A DNA stretch of 64,000 bases from Lophium mytilinum (GCA_010093605.1 MU004198.1:502456-566455), one strand, 5' to 3'. Numbered from the stretch's first letter, positions 21,401 to 33,762 are shown. Notes: generated by a model not told the origin, from the letters alone. Numbers and translations: made by a program.

Positions 21401-22685
21401 TCAGGCATCTGCATTCCATAATGTCGAGTTCAGCGTGTCAAAGGTGGCAGCAAAAAGCAGTCCGTCCAGCTGTAGTCTACCGTGTACAATTCTGGATAAA
21501 AGCAATCCGCATAATATATATATTAAATTCTAAGCTTCGTCCACAACTTCACACCACGCTTTGCCTCATCACATGTCTATCACGAGGTCTACACCCCATT
21601 TCCGCCCCCAGATCTAGAAGTACATGACAGCACCTGAGAAACGCATGTGGGAACATCTGCAGATGCACGATTGGAACATGTCTGCGGCAAGAGAACCAAT
21701 GCCACGATGTCGATGGTCTGAATTCTTCGTCGTTTCCCTCTGCTGCACCAACCAGAGCCAAGTCCAACAGCTGTGGCACCATCATAACGTGAACTGGCGG
21801 GTTCCTGCGGCCACCAACAGGCTGGTACCGCCATACTGCGCTTTTCATGACGACCAAGATCGACAAGCATTTATATATACCAAGGGCTGAGATAGGGCTT
21901 GGTGTCCGTTAACCGCATGCGGATAGCCGGCGTCAACGGGCTGCGCCGGGCGAATTGAGGCGTGGCAGACCCCGGATCCAACTCGTTGCTGTGTGTTTCA
22001 AGCGTCGGGTGTGCGCAGGGGAACGCAGCGACTTGGTGGTGCGTCGAGTGCCTGGTTCCTGGAGTCTTTTTAAGCGCCCGTTTGGCCGCCAGCCGGGCCG
22101 TCACAGGTGCTGATAGCGCGCATTGGTGTGAGCACTGGTGAAGCTGCGCCGCACGAGGGTCGTCATGCAGCATCCGACGAAGTCACAGCAGCAAATGGAC
22201 GCCTCCGGAAGCGCACACGCCTCTCATACGCCTGATACGCCGCCGGAAAGCTCGGCCAGCGCTGCCGCTGTGACGGGCGAGGGTCCAAGCGGTGGAGGGG
22301 GATAATTCCCAGCCAACCACCACCCAAGCCAGGGCGTCGACAAGACCTCTAGCCGTTGCGCATACGACCCTTTTTCTTCGTCTCCTGCAGCCCACAAGTC
22401 TTCTTCACAACATCCGCACTCCTCTCCTGCCTGTCTGCATTTCCTGGCCTCCAGATCTTGTCGCGTGTTGGTTTTCTTTAAGACGAAACAGAGCTCCATC
22501 TCATTGCATCCGAGCTGCATATCTGCCCACATCCATGCTTACTTTCTCGTAAACCGGCGACAGACATCTTTCCAGCGTCAAATCACCATTCTTGAGCTTT
22601 GCGAATTCATTTTCTGTGAGGCAATTCTTGCTTCCGTTGCTCGACCTTCAAATCCTACAGATATCGCCGAAAAGCACACACCGCC
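21401..22685. other. Intergenic region upstream of the PLAC8 gene
   Basis: About 1.3 kb. Overlapping frames on both strands at 21549-21890 and 21871-22173 have no motif and contradict each other. The last 250 bases are rich in CTTCTTC and CATCCGCA tracts and probably form the promoter and long 5' leader of the PLAC8 gene. No repeat or RNA gene was recognised. Confidence 0.35.
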
Positions 22686-24325
22686 ATGTATCCCGGACAG
22701 CCCCCACAGCAGAACCCCCGCCAAAATCGACCTCAGCAACCTCGTCTCCAGCTCCCAGACCGACAACACAAACGCTTTTCATGGCAGGCCTCGACCGAGG
22801 ACGTCTCGAAGCCGGCAAATGGCCACCGTGCCACTGGATCTATGGACAGTCAGTGGTCATACGAAGACACTCCAATTCACATGAAGGGTGGCCATCCTAG
22901 GGATCCCATCCAACGACTCGCACGCGAACCCGATATGTCGACTATTGCTCAATCACCCGTCACCCCCATTGACACACGACCTCAGTCTATCTTCAACGCA
23001 CAGATACCTCAGACGGTGACGGTACCGGTACTTTACGCTGCGAACGAATACCCGCCCGAGAAGTCTGGGTCAGCGTTCCAAGGACCTCCTCCACCACAGG
23101 CACCGCATCCACCACAATCGCCCGTAAGCCCACTGCCAATTGGGTATCCCCAGGAGAAGCCCTCCTCTCCCTACAATGTCCCGCCTCCTTCGCAAACACA
23201 TCCAGCAATGTACGCACCAGTCGCCGAATCTAGGACCCCGGTATCGCCGCTCCCCCAACACCAAAGAGCATCTCAGTACGCACCCGTCGCAGAACCCAGG
23301 ACACCCGTATCGCCACTCCCACAGCCAGAGCGAGCATCTCAGTATGCCCAACCACAGCAACCGCGAGCATCCCAATACGCCCAAGAGCCTTCCCACCAAA
23401 GCATACGCCCCCAAAACATCCCGCGCCAAAGCCTCCCCTTTATGCCCACTCCAATCCAAATCCCCTCCTACACCCGTCAACGCACCCCAAACCAGACTCC
23501 CATCTCCCCTAGCCGCATCCCAGACCTCCCCAAAACCCCCCTATCCGCCCACTCCGCCGCCCCCTACTCTCGCACCCCCGTCTCGCCGCCTCACTCCCCC
23601 GGCGCCCTCCCACTCAAGAACCCAATCGACTTCGACCTCCCCTCACCGACCTTTATGAACCGCCAGCGCCCCCTCTCCTCCCACACCGACGCCCCGTACT
23701 CCCCCACCTCCGCTCTCTCGCCACAAGTCCCCGTGTTCTCGCCGAACGCGCCGACGGGGCCGAATGGACTGGAGCTGGAGCGGCACCAGCCAGGGCAGAT
23801 TGCACACCCGAATATGGATTTGAGTGCAAGAGGAGAGTCGCATGAGTGGAAGCATGGGCTGTGTGAGTGCGGCAGCGACGTAGGGACGTGTATGACAGGG
23901 CTGTTTTGTCCATGTGTGCTTTATGGGCGCACGGCGTACAGGCTCTCTCAAAGAAGCCAGAAGAAGGATCCTACGGAGTTGTTGGGGTTCAGTGCGTTTA
24001 ATGGGCAGTGTGGGGTTATGGCTAGTGCATGTGGGATTTGGTGTAAGTCATCCCTCCTTGAGCGCTAGAGGAAAGAGACGCTAATTGTTGTAAAGGCTTG
24101 TTCCCGCTAGTCCAGCGGACACGCATCCGACATCTCTACAAACTCACCGGCTCCCTCTTCTCCGACATCGGAAAGGCATGCTGCTGCTGCTGTTGCGTCG
24201 CCATCCAGAACGAGAGGGAGATTAGAGATCGAGAGGAGAGCTCGAGACGGTGGGCCGGCCCGGCGAATGCGGAGACGTACAGTGCGCCGGGACAGATGGT
24301 GTACGCGCCGCCGCCAAGGGGATAA
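22686..24325 (+). CDS. PLAC8-family Cys-rich protein with long proline-rich N terminus
   Basis: PLAC8 (DUF614) proteins are small Cys-rich membrane-associated proteins linked to metal resistance and cell-size control in plants. The C-terminal domain reads WKHGLCECGSDVGTCMTGLF, CPCVLYGRTAYRL, then GVMASACGIW. A 53-base intron (24043-24096) follows, then CLFPLVQRTRIRHLY and KACCCCCCVAIQNEREIRDRE, the second Cys cluster and the NERE signature. The first 380 residues are a Pro/Gln/Ser-rich, probably disordered extension. It carries repeats such as APVAEPRTPVSPLPQ and RASQYAQ that are not part of the usual family, whose members are often under 200 residues. Stop TAA at 24323-24325. The protein, about 530 residues, is likely anchored at the plasma membrane by hydrophobic segments inside the Cys-rich domain (inference). 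Confidence 0.88.
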
Positions 24326-24784
24326 AACCCTCAACTCTGGTTTCGGAGTTGAGAATATGCGAAAGAAGAAAAGAGTATGATCGAATGCAAAGAAGACGAG
24401 GGTAAGAGGAGAGAGATGTTACTATTGTTGATACCCATTTTCTGTGCTACATATCCTTCGGCCACGTTTTGTTACTGTAACGACTTTATGTATTATGAGT
24501 CCTCTTCTTCGTTTCCTTTGTTAGATAAGGTGTGTAGTGTAGCGTACTGAATTGGCAAATGTCTATACCCCTTCGCACTTTTATTTCTCTTGTGTGCTGA
24601 CGATGATCGCTCGGGATCAATGTCGGGAAACACAATTTCCTTACTGGCGATGGTCATCGGTTGCTATCAAGTGTCACGCAACATGATGTATAGCAGCACT
24701 TTCTACACCCCTATCCACCAGCATCGTTCAAAGATTCTCTTCCTCATCATCATCACCACGTAAATCCACTCTTCTCCGCCCCAT
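24326..24784. other. 3' region of the PLAC8 gene
   Basis: About 460 bases with no gene. TATGTATTATGAG and TTTATTTCTCTTG stretches may serve as 3'-end signals. The left edge of the block-and-spacer array is ragged and begins within or just after this segment. Confidence 0.4.
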
Positions 24785-27700
24785 ATCACGGTGTTCACTC
24801 TGAATTGCACCTCCATCATGAATCTTGCAAGTCTGTTTTGTTCTCTACCGACCCATGGCGCATCGTCGTACGCCCTGTCCAGCGCACCGCCCACACACCC
24901 CCCTCCAACTCCATTGCATCCAAGTCAACAGTCGTTGATCTCCCACCGAACACCATATACCTTGGAGCAGTTCCGTGTTGATCAAACCACCCACAGCCTC
25001 CGACGACTCTATCAATATTGAGCCGTTGTGTTGTTGATCCCATGGCACCCTCTCGGTCGAAGATTTTGATCGAACTTCCCACACCCCTCTCCACCCATGA
25101 GTTTCGAAGAAAGAGGTTTTGCAATCTCCAACGACTCCATGTTTCTTTATGTCCTCTCTGATTTCAATGCAAGGAGCCGAATCTCTTCCAACTCCATTGC
25201 GAATAGGTGCCGGTAATTCCAAACTCTCCAACAACTTCATAAGCGAATTCCTTCATCTAGTTTCGATGAAACAAGCCAATACTTCTCCAACTCCATGTTA
25301 GCGATAGATAGTGAGTTTTGTTTCGAACTCTCCAGCGCATCCATATTTTTCTTCCAATTTCTGATTTCGATGCAACGAGCCAAATCTCCTCCATGCGGAC
25401 TATTCTAAGCAGGGTATGTGTCGGGCTCCCCAACGCCTCCATAGGCATACCTCACTTTCCGAGTTCGATGCGACGAGCGAACGCTTCAGCGTCCCTCCGA
25501 CTCCATAGCCCTCTAGAATGAGAGTGTTCACACCCTCCTCCGACTCCATGAAGGTTAGTGTAAATGGCTATTTGATCTCCCAACAACTCCATTAGTGTGT
25601 TACGAGAGGTTTGTTGATCAAATCCCCCAAACCTCTCTCCCAACCATTCCAAGTAGGAGATCGATTTCTCAATCCACAACGACTCCATTATTCGCTTTTT
25701 TTACTGATCTTGATGAAAGTATAGACAGCTTCTCCCAACTCCATGCAAGGAGGGAACGAGCGGTTTGAACCCTCCAACGACTCCATCGCATACTTTTGTT
25801 CAACTTTTAATGCAACGGGCAAACCCTCCGGCGTCCCTCCGACTCCATTGGCTTTCCTTTCTGGACGATTTGGCACCCTCCACCAACTCCATCGGTATCA
25901 AACCTAGGTCTTTTTATGCGACGAGCCAAAACGCCCTCTGACTCCATGTACTTTTCGTAGTTTTGTTTCGATCTCTCCAACAACTCCATATCGATGTAAC
26001 TGGTTGTGATTTCGATGCAACGAGCAAACGCTCCTACATCGCTCTGGCTATTGAATAGTTTGCTCGGTTGATTTGACCCACTCCACCGACTCCATAGTTG
26101 ATGGCAGCGGGAGATTTTGACGGAACGAGCGAATGCTCTGGCGTCCCTCCATACCATGATGGATTGGGCTAGGTTGAGCTCACACCCTCCACTGCCTCCA
26201 TGGGGCGTAGCATATGTACAAGATGTTTTAACGCGGCGAGCCAACCCTCTTCGAACTCCATTTCAGGCTGTGGAAACCCTATTTGAACCTTCCAACAATC
26301 CATCGGTTGCCGCGTCTTGACGTTTTGAAGTAACCTTACACCCCCCTCCAACTCCATAAGTCTACTCCCAGACTTGTTTCGAACTCTCCACTCACTCCAT
26401 TAAGTCACACAAGGCACAGGCTTGATGCAATGAGCGAACGCTTCAGCCTCCCTCCGACTCCATGAAGTTGTATCCATAGTCAATTTGACACCCTCCACCT
26501 CTTCCATAAATAGTGTTGTCTGAATAGGATGTTTTGACACAAAGAGCCAACCCTCTTCCAACTCTATGCACGATTGCATCAACGGCAATTTGAACTCTCC
26601 ACCGACTCCATCAATCGGCAACTTGACTTATGTTGATGCCACGAGCCAACACGTCTTCCCACTGCATAATTCTTTTTCTTGTGCCAATTTGATATCCTCC
26701 ACCGACTCCATGAACGTGTGTAGTATTGGTGATGTTGATGCCACGAGCCAACACCTCCTCCGACTCCATATGTCTGATTTCTGTAGCGGTTTGACACACT
26801 CCACCGACTCCATGAAACTATGGGATCGGAATGTTTTAATGCCACAAACTAATCTCCGACTCCATAAGTGGTTTCATCTGCCAATTCGACACACTCCACC
26901 AACTTCATGGAAGGTGGCATCAGGCTAGGATGTTTTGACACAACGAGCCAACAAGTCCTCCAACTCCATTCTGCGAACTGGACGTTTTGGTGCGATGAGC
27001 CAACACGTCTTCCGACTCCATGAGTGGATAACCTCGTGCCGATTTGAGAGACTGACACACTCCACCAACTCCATGGGTTTTCGGATTGGGAGCTTTTGAT
27101 GCGACGAGCCCAACCTCTTCCACCTCCATGCAAGTTCTGGCTTTGATTTCAAATCCTCCGCCAACTCCATTAGTGGTTCTCCATCTTTTTTTGATGCGAC
27201 AAGTCCAACGCTCCAACTCCATAGTTCATACCAGCAAGCGCAATTTGACCCTCCACCGACTCCATGAGTCGTATATACACTTGTTTAATGCAACAGGCCC
27301 ACAAGTCCACCAACTCCATAAATCGATATTCTTGTACCGACTTAACACCCTCCACCACCTCCATTGAAGTCTAGGGTCGGGTGCTTAGAATGCAACAAGC
27401 CCGACCTCTTCCAACTCCATGGTAGCAGCGTACGCCTTAGTTTTCAAACTCTCCACCAACTCCATGTTACACCATCTGGTCGACTTTGATGCGACGAGTC
27501 CAACACTCCAACTCCATACGACACCGGTGAATGCCATTCGAACTCTTCGCCGACTCCATAAGCCGTAAGGTTATGAGTGATGCAACGACCCAACCCTCTT
27601 CCCGACTCCATATCCGCTTTCTTGCACCAAGTTGACTCACTCCCACCGACTCCATGAGACATGGGTTCGGACTATTTTGACACAACGAGCCAGCCCTCCT

Positions 27701-28002
27701 CCAACTCCATCGGTCTCTCAATTGTATCGATTTGACACCCTCCACCTGCTCCATCACATATAAAATGTGGTGCTTTGACACAACGAGCCCAACCTCTTCC
27801 AACTCCCTAAACTATGCCGGTGAATGTATTTTGAACCCTCCACCGACTCCATGCGTCGGAAAGTGATTTGTTCAATGAACGGACCCAAGCGTCCTCGGAC
27901 ACCATGCACCAGTCGTACAACATGGTTTGATCTCCCACCCCGACGCCATGGGTAGCCCGGTTGTTCGTTTTGATCCACCCAGCCAACCTCCCAACTTCCC
28001 AT
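24785..28002 (-). repeat. Alternating block-and-spacer tandem array, about 60 half-units
   Basis: Seen on the plus strand, each half-unit ends in a conserved CTCCAxCTCCAT. Two block types alternate. Type A (35-40 bases) carries GATGCAACGAGCCAACA then CTTCCAACTCCAT. Type B (about 24 bases) carries TTTGACAC then CCTCCACCGACTCCAT. Between blocks lie 16-21-base spacers that are mostly unlike one another. Half-units are about 43 and 57-64 bases long, about 100 bases per A+B pair. I read 33 consecutive blocks from 26357 to 28002, with one break in the alternation (two A blocks near 26920-27020). A longer A subtype (GAACGCTTCAGCGTCCCTCC) ends at 25506, 25848, 26155 and 26462, a higher-order spacing of 307-342 bases. 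On the minus strand every half-unit starts ATGGAGT, but unit lengths are not multiples of three and no long frame survives. I know no matching family. Confidence 0.85.
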
Positions 28003-28258
28003 GAGAAAGAAGGTCTGAGACGCTGAGGGATTGGGGTTATATAGGAGAAAAGAAGTGACGGACGCAGGGGTTAGTCAGCACGCGTGTGACACCTGCGATG
28101 ACATGGCAAGATACCACCGCACTGATCACAAGAGCAAGATCGGGAAACATCGGAACGAACATCTCACATGCCGGGATGATACGCCTGCTAACGTACTACA
28201 CTTTTACCCCTCACCGCTCCTCCTCCCCCTATCAATCCCCCCCTATCAACCCCCCCTA
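28003..28258. other. Spacer between array and RRP5
   Basis: About 255 bases between the right end of the array and the RRP5 stop codon. It contains the TATATAA (minus strand) at 28038-28044 and C-rich sequence near the RRP5 3' end. The plus-strand frames here are antisense to RRP5. Confidence 0.4.
28038..28044 (-). promoter_or_regulatory. TATA-like element at the right end of the array
   Basis: The plus strand reads GGGGTTATATAGGAG, so the minus strand reads CTATATAACCCC. It lies 36-42 bases upstream of the first minus-strand half-unit (ATG at 28002), the direction in which every half-unit begins ATGGAGT. It is a plausible core promoter for array transcription; this is inference from position only. 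Confidence 0.35.
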
Positions 28259-31200
28259 CTACTCCCCCTCCCCCTCCCCTTCCGCCTCCCTCCTCTCCAT
28301 CCACTCCCTCTCCACCGCCCTCACCCTCTCCACCCCCTTCCCACCCTCCTCCCCCTCCTCAAACTCCACCCACCGTCTAAACACCACCCCCGCCCGCCTC
28401 CTCTTCACCCTCCCCTTGACCATCCTCTCAAACAACCCCCTCACATACCCCCTCTCCCCATGCGCCCGCTCCAACTCCACATACACATCCCACGTATCCC
28501 ACTTCCTCGGCTGCGCCGCGACTAACCCCTCGAAAATCGTGCGCCCGCGCTCCGCATCCCCGTTCGGGGACTTGTACTCCAGCGCCGCGAACTTGGTCGT
28601 CAGCTGGCGGTGCAGAGCCGCGGGGACGGACTGGGTAGCGCGTTGGAGGAGGGCGCGGGCGCGGGTGGGCGATGGGGGCGTGAGGGTGGTCATGAGGAAG
28701 GTGGCGTAGGAGAGCCAGAGGGTGGGGGAGGGGGTGAAGGATTTGTTCTTGATCATGGCTTGGTAGAGGGAGTCTGCTTTCTGTAACGGGATCTCTGTTA
28801 GTTGATGTTTACTTACGTGAGGGAGATATGTGGAAAGGGGGGCTTACATCAAGCTTCCCAGACGAGATATAGATCTTGATCAAGCGGTCATGCATCTCCT
28901 GCGCGTTATTATACTGGCACGCCTCCTTAAACACCTCGTCAACGGCGTCGGCGCTGCTGAAGTCGTTCTCGAGATGTAGCAGCGCGGTCCACACGTCCAG
29001 CTTCGCGGCTTCTTCGCGGGGGAAGATGGAGGAGAGGGCGCGCCGGGCGATTTGGCGCGCTTTTTCGATCTCGTTGAGTTCGCGCTGGAAGACCATGTAG
29101 CGGACCCACAGCTCGGCGGAGTTGGGCTGGCCCATTAGGAGGCGCTCGAAGTCGGCGACGGATTGGGGGCCGTTCTTGTCGAGGTCGCCTGTGCGGTCGA
29201 TCTTGATCTCAGGTTTACGGTGCTTTTTCTTCTTTTTCGTGGCGTCCGCGGAGGAGTCGGAGTCTGATCCTGCGGCGTTGTTGTTGAAGCCGAGGTCGGT
29301 GCTGTTCCAGTCGAAGCCGGATGTGCTGAGACCGAGGACGGCTTTCGTGGAAGGCTTTTCGTCAATTTCCATTTCGTCGGCGGCATCAGACTCCTCGTCT
29401 GATACGTCATGGACATCTCTCGTGTCGGCGTCGTCTTCTGAGGCTTCGCTTTCGGAGTCGGCGTCTGACACTCCTTCCATGAGATCCACGCCACCGATCT
29501 CACCATCCGAATCACTCCCTGCGGCGTCCTCTGAGCTACTCTTAAAATAAGAGTACTTTAGGCCTAAACTGATTCTTCGCAACTTGCTGTCAACCTTTAG
29601 AATCTTGGCCTTGACTGCATCACCCTCTTTGTATAAGGATGCGAGGTCCTCGACTTTCTCATCGGCAACCTCACTGTGATGACATAGACCACTGACGTTG
29701 TTCGAATTATCGACGACAATGAAGACACCGAATTTCTCGACTTTCCGGACTTTGCCTGTGACGATGTCGCCCTTATTCAGATCGTTGAACTCGACAGGAG
29801 GGACATAGTCTTCCACCAGAACAGAAGCTTTCAAACTCATTGAGATTTGCTTCTTCTTGCTGTCAATTGAAGTGATTCTGCCAGTGACAAGCTGATCAAT
29901 CTCGTATAAACTCTTCCAATCCTTGATATAAGCATCAGAAAGGTCGGAGACACGGGCATATCCGACGATGTCGAGACCCAAGAAGATGAATAATCCACTG
30001 TCAGCAACCCTCTTTACAAAACCTCGTACAACTTGGTTGGCCGTTAGTTGAGAGAACTCTGTGATTTGCGGATCCTTGACGGGGAGAGAAGAGCTGAGAA
30101 CGTTTGAAGGCCTCGTGGAGAGTACGACCTTCTTGTTCGGTACATCCACGTCGACAACGCAAACTCGAATGATATCTCCTCTCGCATGAACGGTCGGATT
30201 TGCTTGAGAGTAGTCGTCGGCGAGTTCGGTAAGGAAGACACGTCCTACAATATTTTCGTTGATTTGAACAAGAACAGTAGACTCTGTCACTTTTAGAACG
30301 AGTCCTCCTACCACCATCCCCTTGTTGAGGTCTTTCAATGTAAGTTTGTTCTGCGAGGATTCGACGGCAAGATCTAGTCGGTTGGATGCAACATCAACAG
30401 CTTTGACAGAGACCTGGAGAGCGGTGCCGATTGGGAAGTTCTTCTCGACATCTGCAAGCAACGACACATCATCGGACAGATCCATGAACTCGATTCTGCC
30501 ACGCACGACAGGCGTCAAATTGACCCAGAGGTAGGTTTCTCCGATATGGTTGACGAACGCTGTCCATTTGGATCCGACAGTTACATTTTCCAAGGTAGGG
30601 ATTTCTTCTGCCGAAGCCAATTTTGGGAGTTTCTTGGCACTGAGTTCGTAGACTGGATTCCTCCCCTGCCGATGAGAGATTGGCAAGAACCTGTGATTTT
30701 TCGCGTCGTGGAATCCTATTATCCTCACTTGAACAATCTGATTGGCATGGAACTGTCGAAGCGGGCGCTTCTTATCTCTGATTTCGTCCCAAGTATCGAA
30801 CGCCTCGGTGGCATATATCCTGCCGTGAATGTTCTCGGAGACTTGAACATTCACTTGCGTGCTCTTCACTGATTTGACGCGAACAGAAATCGTCTTTCCG
30901 AATTGCAAATCTGTGACCGCCTTGATGGAGGAGTCTACAGCCTCGACGATCTTTAGCTCTTCCTTGACAGGCGTCGGGGGAATCGCCTCGGCTACATCGT
31001 CTTTACTCTTCATGGTGAGCAAAAATTGACGCTTGCTCTCGTCTATATCAAGTACTCGGGTCGTGATGGACTGATATTGACGAAGACCAAAATCCGGAAG
31101 CTGGGCCATCTCGCTGGTCATTTGAGACTTCAACAACAGGCCAACCATTCCGCCAGCGAATTCGACGAAGACTCTTCCTGCTTCGATCGCCCGAACAAAA

Positions 31201-33762
31201 CCATGAGCCTTTTGACCTTTTACAACGTCTTCAAACTGTGTAATTAACTTCTTTGCTCGTGCGTCCTTGACAAGGCTAGGTTTATTTGTGAGGCCCACAA
31301 TTGGCTTCTTATGGTTTTTCGATAGAACCACCAAGTCTCGTAACGGACGGCCAACTTCTACGCGCTCTAGTGCGGACTTGTTCTTCTTTTCAGAGCCGTC
31401 TGAAAGCTGTGCGAGCCTGATGATGCCCCTGATTCCGTCTCCAAGGTCAACAGTCACCGAGTCTGCTGACTTCTCCTTGACATTGCCACCAACGAGATCT
31501 CCAAGTGAGATCTTTTCGAAAGCAGTCTGACGCTCAACATCCGCAGACTCCGGATCTTTGCAAGAGACGACCAGCTTCTGGTCTTCGCCTTTCAACTCAT
31601 TCGAGAGCACTCGAACGTTCACCACCTGCCCGACCCGGAAGTGTATGGTAGGGTCATCGATGTAGGCTTCGCTCATTTCGGATATGGGCAACCAGGCCTT
31701 GATTTCGCCATAGAATTGAACAACAGCTCCAGCGCTCGTGACTTTCATCAGCGTACCTGGAGACTTCATGCCAGAGGTGATTTTGTCGTAATCCGTCCAT
31801 GGCTGTGCTTCTGAGTTGACCAATGATTTCTTCAGAGTAAGCCGTATTTTTCGTCTGCTGAGATCGACGGCAAGAACTCTTGCTGTGACTGATACACCTT
31901 CTCTAAACTTCCGGTCGGGGTGTGATAGATGAACGTCAGCAAGGTGCATTTCTGGAACGACACCTGTAATTCCTTCTGCTAGGTTGACGATAACAGCCGA
32001 TCGTCCTTCTCCAGTGGCAATCAACTTTTCGACTTTACCCTTAACGATCTGACCAACCTGCACGTCCTCGTGGCGGAAGAACGGCTGGTCCAGGACACTC
32101 GTTTCTAGAGAGACCAAATATAGCCCATCCATAGGGTTGTAACCAATGACGCGAGCCCGGTGTTTCGACTCAAGTTTGTAAGGACCTGACGAGTCAGTCA
32201 AAGACTCGATTTTCTCGTTACTGATTCTTGATATGTGAGCAAAGGCCCGAAGGCCCTTGACGCCGACGTCAAGAAAAAGCCCTGTAGTAGGCTCGACCTT
32301 GGTCACCCTGGCGTCTTCAACAATGGAAGATATCTGGAGAGCATCTAACGGGTCCTTGAGGTCCTTCTTCTCCGTGCGAGGGGCCAATGCGATGACATGA
32401 TCTAGCAAGGAGACACCAACCTTCCTGGGCTCGCTGTCCGGAAAGGTGCATATGACTCTAGCGCGACACTTTGATCCGATCTTGTACTTGTCAGAGAGAT
32501 TGGCTTTGCTCACAGCTGCGCCAGATTGGAAAAGATCCGCAGTGGCATCTAAAAGGCCCATCAGCTTGCCAGTAACTCCTTCGGTCGATGTGTCAGTAAT
32601 GAGCACTTCGACGGCTGTTCCGGGTAGGAAGAGGTCGATATTAGGGGCCTGTCCTAGGAAGGCAAACTTTTTGGGGTTGGCGGCTTTTTCGTGATCTGCT
32701 GACAGTTTGATGATTCTGCCGTCGGAGCTGAGGCCAGTAACCAAGCACAAGAAGACTGCACCCTCCTGTACTAGAGAATGGTCTATTTGTGAACCCAACT
32801 CTTTTGACGACATAAATCCCCTGACAGTCTGGTCTTCCAACCCGATATCCATGACCAGTCCATGTTCTTCATTGCTAAGCACAGACGCCTGTAGCATGCT
32901 GTTCTTCACGATGTCGGACTTCGAGATGCCTCGGTTGACCAGCGTAGGATTGGTGGAGAGCTCTATTCGTTTCTTGCTTCTGGCAATCCCCTTCTTGTTT
33001 TGCGCCCTCTCCGTTGCTGTAACATAGGCTCGCAAGTATTGACCCACACGAAAGATCTCCTTTAGATCAATGTCGTCTTCTTTATCAGAGCCAGCAGCGT
33101 CCTCGTCTCCCTCGTCTTTTTCCAAGAGCTGCTCTATCCTGCTGGTGAACTTGTCGGATATAGCGGTGAGGGGAATGAATCCGGAGAGATTGTTCGGGAG
33201 CGCGAGAACAACATCTCGAGAGGTAATCTGTGTAACCTGTCCAAGGACCATAGATCCAATAACGAGTTTCTGCGACTAGTCAGTAGTGTTCAAGTCGTCG
33301 GCGCAAACTGCTCACTTTGTAGCTCAGCCCCTCAATCTTCAACACAGGCTCTTCCGGCAACTGTGCGTCGGCCTTCTTGTCCGCCTTCGATTTCTTGTGC
33401 TTCTTGCCCCTTCGTACTTCTGGTTTTGGTTCACCATCATCTTCATCCTCGCTGTCCTGGCCTTTTGTGGTCTTTTTCTTCGCAGATTGCTCGAACAGGA
33501 CGTCCTGGGTCGCCTCGATCTGAATCTGCTTGTGTTCCAAGGGGGTAAGAACACTAGCGCCACCTCGAGGGAAGGATGTCTCCTCGCTCTTCAAAATCGT
33601 GTTCTTTGGTAAGTTTCGTACGTCCGACGTTGGCTTCGCTTTGCTTTCGTCGGCGGTCGATTCGACTTTGCGCTGTCGCTTCGAAGCGCGATTGTCGGAC
33701 GAATGCTTGATTTTCTTTGCCTCGGAGCTTTCGCTATCCGCGCCTCGTTTCAAGGGCGCCAT
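28259..33762 (-). CDS. RRP5-like rRNA processing factor
   Basis: Large nucleolar protein needed for both small- and large-subunit pre-rRNA cleavage. The start at 33762 (MAPLKRGADSESSEAKKIK) opens a basic/acidic N terminus with EDEDDGEPKPEVRRGKKHKK. A short intron (GTGAGC...CGCAG, about 33267-33316) joins SYK to KLVIGSMVLGQVTQI, the first S1 RNA-binding domain. About a dozen S1 domains follow (GIRGIIRLAQL, GLFLDVGVKGLRAFAHISRI, GVFIVVDNSNNVSGLCHHSE). Then come an acidic linker, a Lys-rich stretch (TKKKKKHRKPEIK), and C-terminal HAT/TPR repeats starting DFERLLMGQPNSAELWVRYM. A second intron (about 28772-28847) leads to KADSLYQAMIKNKSF and WDVYVELERAHGE. Stop at 28259. Length near 1,790 residues agrees with yeast Rrp5 (1,729). 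Confidence 0.95.

Noticed and set aside
21549-21890. Overlapping frames on both strands
   Set aside because: About 90-105 codons each, mutually antisense, without motifs.
23140-23658. 172-codon plus-strand frame inside the PLAC8 gene
   Set aside because: Alternative phase of the proline-rich repeat; no Cys-rich domain and no start context.
26579-26845. Repeat-protein gene on the minus strand of the array
   Set aside because: Peptides such as MESVEGVK and GWLVASK recur, but in shifting frames. Unit lengths are not multiples of three and no frame exceeds about 165 codons.
24785-28002. Prokaryote-style CRISPR array
   Set aside because: There are two different repeat types, lengths vary from 43 to 64 bases, the blocks themselves are only partly conserved, no cas-like gene is near, and the surrounding genes are nuclear fungal genes.
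28038-28260. Promoter of a plus-strand gene at 28031-28709
   Set aside because: The plus-strand frames there are antisense to the RRP5 C-terminal exon, which has HAT-repeat sequence.
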